Source of the DNA: Pseudolysinimonas_A sp947085045
GTDB taxonomy: Bacteria > Actinomycetota > Actinomycetes > Actinomycetales > Microbacteriaceae
NCBI GenBank assembly: GCA_947085045.1
Contig: CAMTUU010000008.1
Location: forward strand, 128,703-192,702
Direction: 5' to 3'
DNA length: 64,000 nucleotides
Below are positions 9,401-17,256 of this stretch, one piece after another. Every line of letters starts with the position of its first letter. Positions within the stretch are counted from its first letter, which is position 1. The notes beneath the pieces were generated by a model. The model saw only the letters and a list, made by a program, of their open reading frames with translations, ran no database searches and was not told the DNA's origin. The translations under genes were made by a program, and so were the position numbers.

Positions 9401-11012
9401 ACCCGGGATAGCTCATCGTGACGTCGGCGGTGTTGGTGCGCGTTCCCGCCGTCGCCGTGTCCGGAACCGCGTATCGGAAGGTGAGGCTGGCGGCCGTCGT
9501 CAGGGTCTGGGTGGTCGAGACGACGTTCGGCCCGACCAGGGAGCTCGACGTGGCGCTGACGGCGACGATCCGCTTGCCCGCGGGAGCTGTGTAGTTCGTG
9601 TTCGAAGCGATTGTCGTATTGACCGAGCTAGGCGCATTCGCACTGTCCATGAGCGTGAGTGAGAGGGTCCACGAGATGCCGGCGACCGAGGAGTTGTAGA
9701 TCTGGTAAACGGGCATGTCGGCCTGGTCGAGAGCGTTGTCGACGATCGACAGGACGCCGGCGACGTTCGCCTTGTTGCCGCCGCTGACGCTCCACTCCCT
9801 CCCCGCCGCGGGCTGCCCGGACGCGGGGATCCACACGATCGGGGCCGCGGCGCTGCCGGCGTTGAACGTCGAAGCCTTGTTGGGAGTCGCCATTCCGCTG
9901 AAGGGCGCACAGTTCTGCGCCTGCACCGTCGTGGTCGACGTCGCCGGAGTTTGCGTCGCGTTGTTGAGCATGACGAACGTGGCGTTCGAGGTGAAGACCT
10001 CGTTGGCGACACACCCCGCTCCGGTCGTCGGCAGGGCAGAACTCGGGAACGTCACCTGGAAGCTGTTATTGGTGATTCGGGCCGCTGTGTAGGTGGCGCC
10101 GCCGTACGCGGCAGCTGGATTCGGCGTGTCGGTGCGCGTCCAGGTGATGGAGTGTGTCCCGGCGTTGTAGACACCGCCGGCGCTCACACTGCCGACCACG
10201 TACTGGGCGTCGGCGGGGAGCTGCGTGGTGATGACGTTCGACTTGGCGCAGATCGCCAGCTCGGTGCCGGTTTGGTACCCGCCGGTCACGGTGTTGCATC
10301 CGGAGGTGGCGCTCACGCTGACGGTGATCGCCGTATCGGTACGGGTGCTCGCCGGGCCCCCCGAGGCGAGGGTCGCGGGGCGGCTGCGAGTCACCCAGGT
10401 CGCGCTCGTGGAGCCCGTCGCCGGGCCGGTGGCGGTTGACGACTGGATGGTGGCCGAGGCAGGGATCGCGAACCCGTTCGGGAAGAACGATCCACCGGCA
10501 CCGGGACCCGGGATGCCGGGGTTGTCACGGAAGTTGTAGTAGATCTGGAAGACGCCGTTCTGGCCCGCGGCGAGGTTGCCGAGATTGACGGTGATTCCGG
10601 CTGCCGTTGAGCCCGACGCGGTGGCTCCTACGAACGGCGGCGTGAACGTGTAGCCACCCGCCTCGATGCGGTAGTAGTTGTAGTACGGGTCCTTGGGATT
10701 CGGCGCGACCGTCACCGTCGTGCCGTCGCACGCCGCGGTAAGGCAGCTGAACGCGTAGTCGACGCGGTACTTGGCGCCGAGAGAACCGTCGGTCGGATCG
10801 ACCGTCGTCAGGGTCGCCCCCGTCGTCGGGTGCACGATCGTCGGCGTGATCGTGAGCACGCCGGAACCCGCCGCCTGGGCGGGCGCCGCCTGCAGCAGGC
10901 CGAGGGCCACCGTCAGGACGATGACCGGCGCAAGCAGGCGCCGCCAGGCTCCCCACGGCGAATCGCGGTGGGCCCGGGTCGGAATGCCTCGGGCGGGTGC
11001 GGTGCTGCGCAT
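3450..11012 (-). CDS. Giant DUF11-repeat surface protein (about 2520 aa) with sortase-type anchor
   Basis: I chose the ATG at 11012 (MRSTAPARG) because it has a GAAAG-type ribosome site just upstream and is followed by a proper signal peptide ending near APAQA. The frame extends upstream to a GTG at 11066, but that gives an unlikely charged leader. After an N-terminal half of mixed beta domains, residues about 1330-2205 hold six consecutive modules of about 145 residues. Each begins like 'P-x-[IV]-x-K' followed by a Q-A-D-G-[ST]-W-like strand and 'TVxNPS', and each carries a recurrent Cys pair. Two classical DUF11 units follow (about 2205 and 2342). The C-terminus has MAQTG, a hydrophobic helix and RRRR, an LAxTG-like sorting signal. 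It is probably a wall-anchored stalk or adhesin. A LAL regulator is transcribed divergently upstream. Confidence 0.85.
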   Translation of the reverse strand: MRSTAPARGIPTRAHRDSPWGAWRRLLAPVIVLTVALGLLQAAPAQAAGSGVLTITPTIVHPTTGATLTTVDPTDGSLGAKYRVDYAFSCLTAACDGTTVTVAPNPKDPYYNYYRIEAGGYTFTPPFVGATASGSTAAGITVNLGNLAAGQNGVFQIYYNFRDNPGIPGPGAGGSFFPNGFAIPASATIQSSTATGPATGSTSATWVTRSRPATLASGGPASTRTDTAITVSVSATSGCNTVTGGYQTGTELAICAKSNVITTQLPADAQYVVGSVSAGGVYNAGTHSITWTRTDTPNPAAAYGGATYTAARITNNSFQVTFPSSALPTTGAGCVANEVFTSNATFVMLNNATQTPATSTTTVQAQNCAPFSGMATPNKASTFNAGSAAAPIVWIPASGQPAAGREWSVSGGNKANVAGVLSIVDNALDQADMPVYQIYNSSVAGISWTLSLTLMDSANAPSSVNTTIASNTNYTAPAGKRIVAVSATSSSLVGPNVVSTTQTLTTAASLTFRYAVPDTATAGTRTNTADVTMSYPGYPSLTPLTATVSRTVTLQATPPPSGVPTIYAFGGGPTVAGGGNIVAGSTVTWGVSGQVGTAPNSNSIVPQYVFIAPFGWNINSYSWSAAPPAGTTVVQRQVTIAGELRNIIVATWPSALTIGPGGSSPVLPSLYPVTSPTTSAPAGVTQARMLVGDANRGVFNRSPFSYTETVDLAADGNSADIYSTTTINATVTGTPALTVLKEICRPNAGSPDGCDWIANSNVLVGVPPGASSIKYRITITNSGTAQVNNVVAYDVLPYIGDSGTSDATAGTGRGSTVKEALASVSGVPGDVTLAYSTSTNPPRPNVYSGTTTGDWTTPASGASALRATITSLPAGASRTFAYDAALVGGSADKVACNSVAATATSLSAVEPAAVCATTQEADLSVAGGSRFPLQVGRVGTVPFIVNNGGGSQLATGTVTINVPTGLTIQDLTIADWACTSPSLTGPTTVTCVPVDGVGASRQLQKNVPETIALRVTPTATGSVCFDASIEGIMNDPVLTNNDATICSTVVAGTDLITVAKTDGVTDAKIGDTLTYTITAHNAIVDRGVLGAVVTDVLPAGVEWVSGGIVTGQDADGLGGTVTFPATDLAAAGTSTLAGTGTVNAASTAIFTVVVRVASTATGNIVNAATAKSTDPVTASPLTATATDTDGLRRLTVTKSSNAPAAGVRTGDTVTYTVVLTNDGTSAYTSGTPARVLDDLSAVLDDATYVSGTVSVGGGAASAISPNGAQDLVWSGALAAGASAVITYSVTIGAGADKVVTNSAFASGQTGGTCTSGSDANGISCATVQSIFAPLIGKRITSFSQNDDGTWTIVYAIDVTNPSPIGTSTYSLTDALRFGTGIQVISASAVVPAGVTAATPAWSGSGAIANAVTIAGGAQQTYTVTVIADAHQVAGTAQAVCVPGTAGGFANQATIKLTGIADTSAQACATPVAPTIQKTVGAATQQADGSWNVVYTVTVRNTNAAPTDLAYTVEDALDFPAGTSVNSVQVSGPGADPSFDGSGATALLTGVGRIPAPTGGQTSTTRIYTVTVNVDAPVGAVSAADLLCTPAGGYANDAELRAGTGTTVLGTASACADITVAPLPEITKSVVSSSVDGGGEWTVVYQIDVKNPDGTFATIYDLEDELALGAGSSVTSATVTTVPAGVTPETWDGDGATAIALDVPLAAGQTHTYQVTVVIDPGTLDPTTAAADCRADAGEAGNTGFRNVATVTAGISTAFDEACEPFNDPSVAKVTVGTPTQNPTTGVWTLEYQLTVTNRSAAAVPYTLTDTLGLPADVTIEDVAATGPAGATMNAAFDGAGDTALASATVPAATDPTTPTTEVYTVTVRFTVPAGIPSGTQCDPAQGPGGLRNEAEIGVGARVTGSVACADVPDVPTPTVSKTVLSQVQQADGTWLVLYRIVVTNPSGASASEYTLEDEFAFGAGIVLDAAPTVVAKPLGVTVEPTWNGDSATVLAEEIILPAAGSHTYTVRAVIDSGAVTGDDAAGDCVLDTGEAGTGFGNTATIETGVATADAEICAQAWDPGVTKEIAGVPARQADGSWLLSYTITVTNPSAVALSYGLVDELDLPAGTDVDVVSAAGRAGSPAVLPTWDGETQLQLVADGTSLPANAVHVFDVTIRAVLPDGQASQDDGWANAATVESGVGGVVTDEAEELADILIPELTVSKTATPSSPLLRIGDTVDYEIEVENVGDGDFTSLYPAVVWDALADLLDDADLTAGPDATPVAGAFTTTADTFRWAGPLVSGDTVTLTYTATITGGGNAELVNVAYGATPTAVAPAAPAAADCATATDCDITTDPLAALEIVKTVDATIVAPGSSVTYTVTVTNTGGADIPGADPAVVTDSLSDVLDDAAFNGDAKADTGAVAFAAGVLTWTGGLLVGETATITYSVTVATSAASGAKLINVAVSDPTLPTLAADGSAAGPQVSTTSTVQRMAQTGVDSMLIPLLLGLLLLSGGVLLLAVLRRRRHEDDEQLALPEG

Positions 11013-11463
11013 CGGGTTGATCTTTCGTCGGAGCTGAGTGGGACGGTGGGCGCGGTCGCGGATCACGACGTCGGCCGGGAGACGGGCGCCACGCGGCCCG
11101 GGGACGAGAGAGGCGCGGCGCCCGCCGTTGAGCGTGCGCGCGCGGAATCGCGAGTCGCACCGGCAGGAGGTCGGGGGCGCAGCGGACGCGCGTCGACCGC
11201 TCGACGTCGCGTTCCGTTCGTGGATTCGAGATCCATGTCACCCCCAGGTGCTGCAATTCCCCATGGCAGGTGTCGACACACCGCCGTGGTTCAGTTTCCT
11301 GAGAGAGTGCTGGTACTCGGGGTGAGATAGAGGGTTAACTCGGCGAGCGGGTAGACCCCCGTTGGGGGGCTGGACACCCCCTCGGGTGCCCCTGTGGGCT
11401 GACGCGATCCGCCGCGCGTTAGCATTCCGAGGGGCAGAGAATCCCGGGTGGGGGACGTAGCGG
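11013..11463. promoter_or_regulatory. Divergent intergenic region between the giant surface protein and the LAL regulator
   Basis: This stretch of about 450 bp contains no convincing gene. It must hold the promoters for the surface-protein gene (minus) and the LuxR-family gene (plus). Close to the regulator are two adjacent GC-rich hairpins: CCCCC-GTT-GGGGG (11356-11368) and CACCC-CCTC-GGGTG (11375-11388). A GGGGGA ribosome-binding-like sequence lies about 10 bases before the regulator ATG. The 12-mer CGTGGATTCGAG near 11219-11230 recurs upstream of pilB. I could not assign -10/-35 boxes with confidence. Confidence 0.5.
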
Positions 11464-14049
11464 ATGGTCGAAGGACGCAACAGCATCGCTTTCGCCCCAC
11501 GTCTCGGCCCGAGCGTGAGCCCCCGGCTGCGGCTCCAGGAGCGACTGGACGACCTGGATGCGCATCCGCTCGTGATCCTCCGCGCCGCCGCCGGCGGGGG
11601 CAAGTCCACCGCGCTCGCGGCGTGGGCCTCGCGCGCCGATCGACCCGGCGTCTGGGTCACTCTCGGTCCTGCCGACGGCGGCCGGCTGGCCTTCTGGCGT
11701 CGTCTCGTGACGACCATCCTCGACACGGGCGCCGCTCCCGCCGGCGGGATCCTGGGCGACCTCGTGCTCTCTGGCGAGATCGCCGAGCAACTGCCCTCCG
11801 CCCTGCTGCGCGCCTTCGCCGACTTGCCTGATCGCTTCCTGATCGTCATCGACGACTACCACGTCGTGGCCGACGACCAGGTGCACGACGACCTCCAGCG
11901 CCTGCTCGAGGCGGGTGCCCACGTCGATTTCCGGCTCGCGACCCGCGCGGCGACTCCGTTCGAACGCGCCGACCGGTTGGCTCGGCTCGACGCTCGCGTC
12001 ATCGGCCCCACGGAGCTCGCGTTCGACCGCGCCGAGACGCGTTCCGCCGCCGTTTCGGCCGGCCTCGACGAGCCGAGCGCCGACTCCCTCCACGACACCT
12101 TCGGCGGGTGGCCGCTCGCGATCCAGACGACTCTCGTCGAGCGGGAGGCCCATCCCGCCGCCTCCGCCACCGACGTCCTCGAGCGCGTGCTCACCCTCGG
12201 CCTCCCCGAGCTGCTCGTCGACGCCGTCGACTCCGACTACCTGACTTTTCTGCTGCGAACCTCCCTGCCGGCGCGGTTCACCGCCGAGCTCGCCGCGGCG
12301 CTCGGCGGCAGCCGCTCGGCGGAGTTGCTCGAGCGGGCGGAGTTCGACGGCTTCGGAACGTGGCTCGACGACGGCGCGCGAACGGAGTTCGCCTACCAGC
12401 CGCACCTGCGCCGCCATCTGCTCGGCGAACTGCGGCGACGCCTCCCGGCAGAGCTGGACGGGTTGCGGTCGAGCTACGGCCACGAGCTGCTGCGCCAACG
12501 CGACGGCTTCGGCGCGATGCAGCAATTCGCCGCGATCGGCGACTGGGATGCCGTGACGCGTGCCGTGCGCACCCACTACGCCGACCTCATCCAGTCCCAC
12601 CCCGCCAAGCTGCCCGAACTGCTGCGCGAGATCCCGCCCGCGACGTTGCGTCGTCAGCCGATCCTGCTCGCGCTGTCGGCGATCACCGAGTACGCCCGCC
12701 CCGGCATCACGCGCTCCCGCCTCCAGCACCTCGCGAGCCTCGCCGTCGCCCTGCTCCAGGCGCGACTCGGGATGGGCGAAGCCGTCGACCGCGTGGTGCT
12801 TCTGCTGGCCCTGCTCGGCACCCAGAGGATCAGCGGGCAGTACGAGCAGTCGGTCGCGACCGCCGAGCGGTTGATCAGCACGGCGTCGGCGCTCGGTGAG
12901 GAGCAGTGGCGCGAGCTGGCCGGAGTCGCACCTCGCCTGTGGCCCCACGTCGCCACGACGATGCTCTACGACGGACAGCTGCGCCGGGCCGCCCTGCTCG
13001 GCGAGGTGGGGGAACGCGCCGCGTCCGACCTCGACCGGCCGTGGTCGGACGTCCACGCCAACGGTCTTCGGCTCTTCGCGCTCGCCGAGCTCGGCGATCG
13101 CCGTGAGCTGACTCCGCTGCTCGAGCGCGCCGCATCTCGGAGCCGCCCCTACGGCTGGCGCGGCACCTACCCGGCGGCGGGGTACCACTTCGCCGAAGCC
13201 CTCGAGGCCCTCGAGCGCTTCGACGGCGAGCGGGCCCGCGCCGAGGTCGACGCACTGGCACCCCACGAGTCCACCATCGAGCACTGGCCGATCATCGCCA
13301 GGATCCGCGCGCTCGGCTCGCTCACCGAGGGTGACGCGTTCGCCGGGCTCGCCCGCCTCGACCGGGACGTCGCCGATCACGACGACCGGCCGGCGACCAG
13401 CCGGACGATGGTGGCCGCTCTCGCCGGCACGCGCGCCGATCTGCTGCTCGCCATCGGAGAGCCGATGCGCGCCCGCGCCGACATGCGGCGCCTGCGCCGC
13501 GGCCCGGAGTCGACGCTCCCCGCCTCCCGGGTCGCTCTCGCCCTCGGCAAGACCGAGCCGGCGATCGCGCTGGCGTCGGAGATCGCCTGGGCGGCCGACT
13601 GCGGACCGCGACCGAAGGCGGAGGCGTTCCTGCTGCTCGCGGTGGGGGCATCCCGGGTGGGACGCACGAAGGAGGCGCGTGAGGCGGCGACGCGTGCCGT
13701 CGAACTGCTCGAGATGGACGGCCTGCGCCGGCCGCTGATGATGGTGCCGCGCGCCGACCTCGAACCGCTGCTGCACGACATCGGCGCCGCGGCGCTGCTC
13801 GTCGGCGTTCCGCGGGCCTTCCCCGATGCGGCACCCGTCGATCTACTCACGCCGGCGGAACGGCGGGTTCTCGCGGTCCTCCAGGGCTCGGCCCGCACCG
13901 AAGACCTCGCGGCTCAGCTGTATCTCTCCGCGAACACCGTCAAGGTGCACCTCCGCAACGTCTATCGCAAGCTGGGCGTCTCCTCCCGCGACGAAGCACT
14001 CTCCGTCGGTCACCTCCGGGGACTGCTCGACCCCGACGATCCCGAATGA
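11464..14049 (+). CDS. LAL-family (MalT-like) LuxR transcriptional regulator
   Basis: This is an 861-aa protein of the large ATP-binding LuxR class. A P-loop AAAGGGKST lies at residues 41-49 and a Walker B-type FLIVIDDY near 125-132. A long alpha-helical, TPR-like middle follows, and a LuxR/GerE helix-turn-helix occupies about 796-855, containing TPAERRVL and NTVKVHLRNVYRKLGV. Such STAND ATPases bind an inducer and activate nearby promoters. It is the only plus-strand gene of the region, divergent from the giant surface-protein gene and converging on the MFS gene with one base between stop codons. The arrangement suggests control of the surface proteins, but no target site is proven. The length is normal for the family. 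Confidence 0.9.
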   Translation: MVEGRNSIAFAPRLGPSVSPRLRLQERLDDLDAHPLVILRAAAGGGKSTALAAWASRADRPGVWVTLGPADGGRLAFWRRLVTTILDTGAAPAGGILGDLVLSGEIAEQLPSALLRAFADLPDRFLIVIDDYHVVADDQVHDDLQRLLEAGAHVDFRLATRAATPFERADRLARLDARVIGPTELAFDRAETRSAAVSAGLDEPSADSLHDTFGGWPLAIQTTLVEREAHPAASATDVLERVLTLGLPELLVDAVDSDYLTFLLRTSLPARFTAELAAALGGSRSAELLERAEFDGFGTWLDDGARTEFAYQPHLRRHLLGELRRRLPAELDGLRSSYGHELLRQRDGFGAMQQFAAIGDWDAVTRAVRTHYADLIQSHPAKLPELLREIPPATLRRQPILLALSAITEYARPGITRSRLQHLASLAVALLQARLGMGEAVDRVVLLLALLGTQRISGQYEQSVATAERLISTASALGEEQWRELAGVAPRLWPHVATTMLYDGQLRRAALLGEVGERAASDLDRPWSDVHANGLRLFALAELGDRRELTPLLERAASRSRPYGWRGTYPAAGYHFAEALEALERFDGERARAEVDALAPHESTIEHWPIIARIRALGSLTEGDAFAGLARLDRDVADHDDRPATSRTMVAALAGTRADLLLAIGEPMRARADMRRLRRGPESTLPASRVALALGKTEPAIALASEIAWAADCGPRPKAEAFLLLAVGASRVGRTKEAREAATRAVELLEMDGLRRPLMMVPRADLEPLLHDIGAAALLVGVPRAFPDAAPVDLLTPAERRVLAVLQGSARTEDLAAQLYLSANTVKVHLRNVYRKLGVSSRDEALSVGHLRGLLDPDDPE

Positions 14050-14050
14050 G

Positions 14051-15271
14051 TCAACGTCCTCCGCGGATCGGCAGGACGAGGGCGGCGGAGGCCAGCATCC
14101 CGATCGCCGCGCAGGCGAACAGCGCGGGGTACCCGCCGAGGACGGTGATCGCGAGGACGGCGAGCAGCGGGCCGACGGCCTGCGCGGCGTTCGTGCCGAG
14201 GTTGTAGAGGCCGAGGCCCAACCCGGCGCCCTGCGCGCCGTCGGGCAGGGTCTCGCTCGCGAGCGCCGTCCCCGCGACCAGCACCGTGCCGAGACTTACT
14301 CCCAGAGCGACGGCGACCACGACGATCGCCCAGGTCTGCGGGACGACGAGGCCGAGGGTGGCTGCGGCGCCACCCAGCACCCCCGCCACGATGAGGAACG
14401 GGCGACGTCGGCCGATCCGGTCGCTCGCCCACGCGACGGCGACGATCGTCACGATCACGCTCGCTCCCCCGATGAGGGTGATCAGGCCGAGCAGCTCCGT
14501 CGCCCGGGCCTCCGCGATCGCGAGGTGGTCGGTGATGATGAACAAGAGGTAGCCGTGCACCGCCTGGTACGCGACCCCGAAGGCGAATCGCGAGGCGAAC
14601 AGCCACGCGAACGCCGGGCTGCGCCGCGGGTCGACCACGAACCGCGAGAGGAACCGCCGCCAGGTGAACGGTTCGGGCGCGTCGCCGGGTGCGGCGTCGC
14701 GCACCACCAGCACGAAGGCGAGGACGACGACCACGGTCGCGACCGCGAAGACGCTCGACGCGAGCAGCGGCGTCGCCGACATCCGGCCGGCGAGCACCAT
14801 GCCGAGAGCGCCGCCCCCGATCGCGGCGACTCCGAACACCGCGGCGATGCGCGCGCGGCGCGACGGCGGGTATCGGTCGACGAGGAAGGTCGTCGAGGCG
14901 ATGTCGGTGCCGTTGAGGGCGAACTGCCCGATCGCCCAGAGCACCGCGAGTGCGGGAATGGAGTCGGCCGCCCCGAGCGCGGCGACCGCGGCGCCGCCGA
15001 CGACGGCGCCGCCGAGCATCCACGGCGAACGCCGACCCCGCCGACCGCGGGTACGGTCGCTGAGAGCGCCGATGAGCGGCTGAGCGAGGGCCGTCACGCC
15101 GAACGAGATCGAGGTCACGACCGCGAGCGCCGCGACCTTCCCCGCCGGGTCGATCCGGGCCACGAGCGTCGGCAGGAGCACCGACAGCACGGCCGCGTAC
15201 GTCGCGAAGAGGACGAGGGTGACGATCCCGAGGCCCCCGGCGAGAGGCACGCCGCTTCCCCGCTCCCCCAC
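14051..15271 (-). CDS. MFS transporter
   Basis: This is a 406-aa integral membrane protein with about 12 hydrophobic segments. MFS signature loops are visible: a GALSDRTRGRRGRR motif-A-like loop after helix 2, and its second-half counterpart ASDRIGRRRPF. The start is placed at GTG 15271 (VGERGSG) with an AGGATGG-like ribosome site. The open frame extends about 95 codons further upstream, but that part is Arg/Pro-rich shadow of the neighbouring gene. The substrate cannot be predicted; the overall pattern recalls sugar-cation (GPH/SLC45-like) or multidrug carriers. It is probably co-oriented with, but not necessarily co-transcribed with, the gene upstream. Confidence 0.85.
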   Translation of the reverse strand: MGERGSGVPLAGGLGIVTLVLFATYAAVLSVLLPTLVARIDPAGKVAALAVVTSISFGVTALAQPLIGALSDRTRGRRGRRSPWMLGGAVVGGAAVAALGAADSIPALAVLWAIGQFALNGTDIASTTFLVDRYPPSRRARIAAVFGVAAIGGGALGMVLAGRMSATPLLASSVFAVATVVVVLAFVLVVRDAAPGDAPEPFTWRRFLSRFVVDPRRSPAFAWLFASRFAFGVAYQAVHGYLLFIITDHLAIAEARATELLGLITLIGGASVIVTIVAVAWASDRIGRRRPFLIVAGVLGGAAATLGLVVPQTWAIVVVAVALGVSLGTVLVAGTALASETLPDGAQGAGLGLGLYNLGTNAAQAVGPLLAVLAITVLGGYPALFACAAIGMLASAALVLPIRGGR

Positions 15272-15344
15272 CTGTCCATCCTGCCACCGCGCGGTCGCGG
15301 TCTCCGCCGCTCGCGGGCGGCGAGCAGCCCGTCGATACCTCGAC

Positions 15345-16508
15345 TCAGGCCGTGGCGTCCCAGGCTTGGGCGAACCGTTCGGCCAGGCCGGGGAAGGCCT
15401 GCTCGGCGGACGCGCCCTCCGGCGAGACCTCGCCGCCCGCGATGCGCGCCCAGGTCGTCTTCTTCTCTTGGGCATCGAACGACCGCAACTCGAGGGAGAT
15501 GGTTCCGCCCAGCCCCGAGTCGCGCAGGGTGGCGACGAATGCGGCGAGTTCGGCATCCGTCGGTTCGGGGTCGAGCGTCACTGCGAGCTCCCCGGCCGCG
15601 TGGTCGATCGCGACGACGGCCGGAAGCACGGCGAGTGCGGGCAGCAGGGTGCGGAACGGATCGTCCGCACCCAGCAGGTCGGTGGCGACCGACACGTCGC
15701 CGGCCGTCCAGACGGTCCGTACCGGCTCTGCGAGAGTGGCGAGCGCGATATCGCTGGCCGAGGTCCAGGACTCCGCCGACCCCGTCACCCGGATCGTCGT
15801 CGGGAGCTTGCTGAAGACGACGGCGGTGACGTCAGGCGCCGAGACGATCGCGCGCACGAACGGGATGCGAGCCTCGGTGAAGGTGGGCAGGAGCCCGACC
15901 ACGGGCCCGACGTGGACGAACAGGTCGTCGACCGGGATGACGGGGGCCAGCGTCTCGCCGACCACCCGGGTCGCGTCGACGACATCCACCGAGGCCGGGA
16001 CCCAGGCTCGAGCCTTGAGGCCGCTGCTGCCTTCGGTCAGTTCGACCGAGACCGTGCCGTCCGGGTAGGTCTGCTGGAAGAGCGCTGCGGCGTCCACGGC
16101 GGCGGACGGGAAGGGCTTCGCCGTCGTCACGTAGACCTGCGTGACGGCGCCGTAGTCGCTGGTCCGGCTCTGCTCGATCACCAACCGTTGCGGGGAGTCG
16201 AAGTCGTCCATTGCGGCGTGGAAGTCGGCGGCGGTCTCGAACACGTCGGCGAGATCGGTGCTGCCGTCGGCTCTGAGTGCGTCCACCGAGATCGCCCCGA
16301 CGCGCGGATCGTTGCGCAGCCAGACCACCGGATCGACGATCTTCGCGGAGTCGAGCCCCGGGGCGTGGCTCCAGCGGTCGTCGCCGGCGTGGACCTCGAC
16401 GTCGAGGGCGAGCGTCCAGTCGAAGGGCGCTTCGAGGTACTCGCCGATCGCGCGGGGGGACGACGAAAGAACCTCCTTCAGGATCTTGGTCACCTTGCCG
16501 GCGCCCAC
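15345..16508 (-). CDS. Protein of unknown function; its open frame begins with a copy of the EF-Tu C-terminal tail
   Basis: This is a 387-aa alpha/beta protein with no recognised domain, no signal peptide and no membrane segment. If translation starts at GTG 16508, the first eleven residues are (V/M)GAGKVTKILK, identical to the last residues of EF-Tu at 17627-17659. The sequence then continues in frame with KEVLSSSPRAI because the EF-Tu stop codon is replaced. I see no better start nearby, so the native N-terminus may be lost or this may be a fusion remnant. It lies behind a vapC terminator, so its expression is uncertain. A truncated pseudogene or an assembly join are both possible. Confidence 0.55.
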   Translation of the reverse strand: MGAGKVTKILKEVLSSSPRAIGEYLEAPFDWTLALDVEVHAGDDRWSHAPGLDSAKIVDPVVWLRNDPRVGAISVDALRADGSTDLADVFETAADFHAAMDDFDSPQRLVIEQSRTSDYGAVTQVYVTTAKPFPSAAVDAAALFQQTYPDGTVSVELTEGSSGLKARAWVPASVDVVDATRVVGETLAPVIPVDDLFVHVGPVVGLLPTFTEARIPFVRAIVSAPDVTAVVFSKLPTTIRVTGSAESWTSASDIALATLAEPVRTVWTAGDVSVATDLLGADDPFRTLLPALAVLPAVVAIDHAAGELAVTLDPEPTDAELAAFVATLRDSGLGGTISLELRSFDAQEKKTTWARIAGGEVSPEGASAEQAFPGLAERFAQAWDATA

Positions 16509-16515
16509 GGTGCGG
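16476..16515 (-). repeat. 40-bp direct repeat, second copy of the tuf 3' end
   Basis: This is an exact 40-base match to 17627-17666, which encodes the final codons of EF-Tu up to but not including the stop. The two copies are in the same orientation, 1151 bp apart, and flank the vapBC-like pair. Outside the 40 bases the flanks diverge immediately. Confidence 0.9.
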
Positions 16516-16533
16516 GTCTGCTGAGTGCGGCCC

Positions 16534-16556
16534 GGCGCCCGAGGGGGCCGGGCGCC
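16534..16556 (-). terminator. GC-rich hairpin after vapC
   Basis: The 8-bp stem GGCGCCCG (16534-16541) pairs with CGGGCGCC (16549-16556) across a 7-base loop. It begins 5 bases downstream of the toxin stop codon on the minus strand. No T-tract is visible. Confidence 0.45.
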
Positions 16557-16561
16557 ACCAG

Positions 16562-16954
16562 CTAGCGCGGCGCGACGACCGCGATCCCGTGGGATCGGGC
16601 AGCATCGCCAAGGCGGTCGTCGTAGGTCACCATTCCCGCAAGGTCATCGCCGAGCTCCAGCGCCGAAGCGGTATGGAGGGCGTCCAGAGTCCGCAACGCC
16701 GATGGGCCGAGCTGACCCGCCGCTTCGAACGTCGCGGTGCGCACGCCGATGAGGGTCACCGAATCGAGCACAAGCCGAGCCTGCACAGCCCGGTCACCGG
16801 CTCCCCTGCGCACCGCGCGCAGCAGTTCGGTGCGCGCGAGATCAGACGAAACGAGTTCGGGGCGCTCGGTCCGGATCCAGGCTCGCAGCGCTTCGGTCTC
16901 GGCCTCGGCGACCACCAGTTTCACGAGTGCCGAGGTGTCGAGGTAGAAGATCAC
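16562..16954 (-). CDS. vapC: PIN-domain toxin, VapC-like
   Basis: This 130-aa protein is a typical PIN-domain ribonuclease. All acidic residues expected for Mg2+ binding are visible: Asp in YLDTSALVK near residue 6, Glu in ARTELLRAV near 43, Asp in TLDALHTA near 90, and Asp in TYDDRL near 113. VapC toxins cleave tRNA or other RNA when not bound by their antitoxin. Its ATG overlaps the stop of the antitoxin gene by four bases (ATGA), the usual coupled arrangement. A hairpin follows immediately. The pair lies between tuf and a duplicated tuf tail, consistent with recent acquisition. Confidence 0.88.
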   Translation of the reverse strand: MIFYLDTSALVKLVVAEAETEALRAWIRTERPELVSSDLARTELLRAVRRGAGDRAVQARLVLDSVTLIGVRTATFEAAGQLGPSALRTLDALHTASALELGDDLAGMVTYDDRLGDAARSHGIAVVAPR

Positions 16955-17214
16955 AGCGAGTCGGCATCCCGCATCGCGGCGAGCTCGGCGGACAGGTCGG
17001 GCCCCGACTCGGGTTCAGGCAGATGCCGGATGTCGCGTCGGGCAGGGCGCGCGATTCCGGCGTCGAGGAGGCGCCGAAGCGGTGAGGAGGCGATCGGCGC
17101 CAACTGTGCGACCGGGCGCCCGCGGTCTGTGATCGTCACCGTCTCGCCGGCAGCGGCCTCCGAGACGACGGCAGACGCGTTTTGCTTCAGGGCACGGATC
17201 CCGACGGCTCGCAT
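16951..17214 (-). CDS. vapB: Phd/YefM-type antitoxin, VapB partner
   Basis: This 87-aa protein starts MRAVGIRALKQNAS. The N-terminal half is a Phd/YefM fold with the characteristic GETVTITDRGRPVAQL strand-turn. The C-terminal acidic tail (PESGPDLSAEL...) is the probable toxin-binding arm. An alternative in-frame ATG lies three codons upstream at 17223, and the frame opens to 17286 through sequence that is tuf-derived, so the longer form is unlikely. Such antitoxins repress their own promoter together with the toxin. The upstream sequence has AT-rich TATGTT/TACAAT-like boxes right at the start, so the mRNA could be leaderless; this is inference. Confidence 0.85.
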   Translation of the reverse strand: MRAVGIRALKQNASAVVSEAAAGETVTITDRGRPVAQLAPIASSPLRRLLDAGIARPARRDIRHLPEPESGPDLSAELAAMRDADSL

Positions 17215-17256
17215 GTGCTTCATTGTAGAACATATCGGGAGTGCAGCGAAGAGCGA

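Noticed and set aside
15272..15556. Extended N-terminus of the MFS transporter
   Set aside because: The 95-residue extension is Arg/Pro-rich and overlaps the upstream gene. A GTG with a ribosome site fits better.
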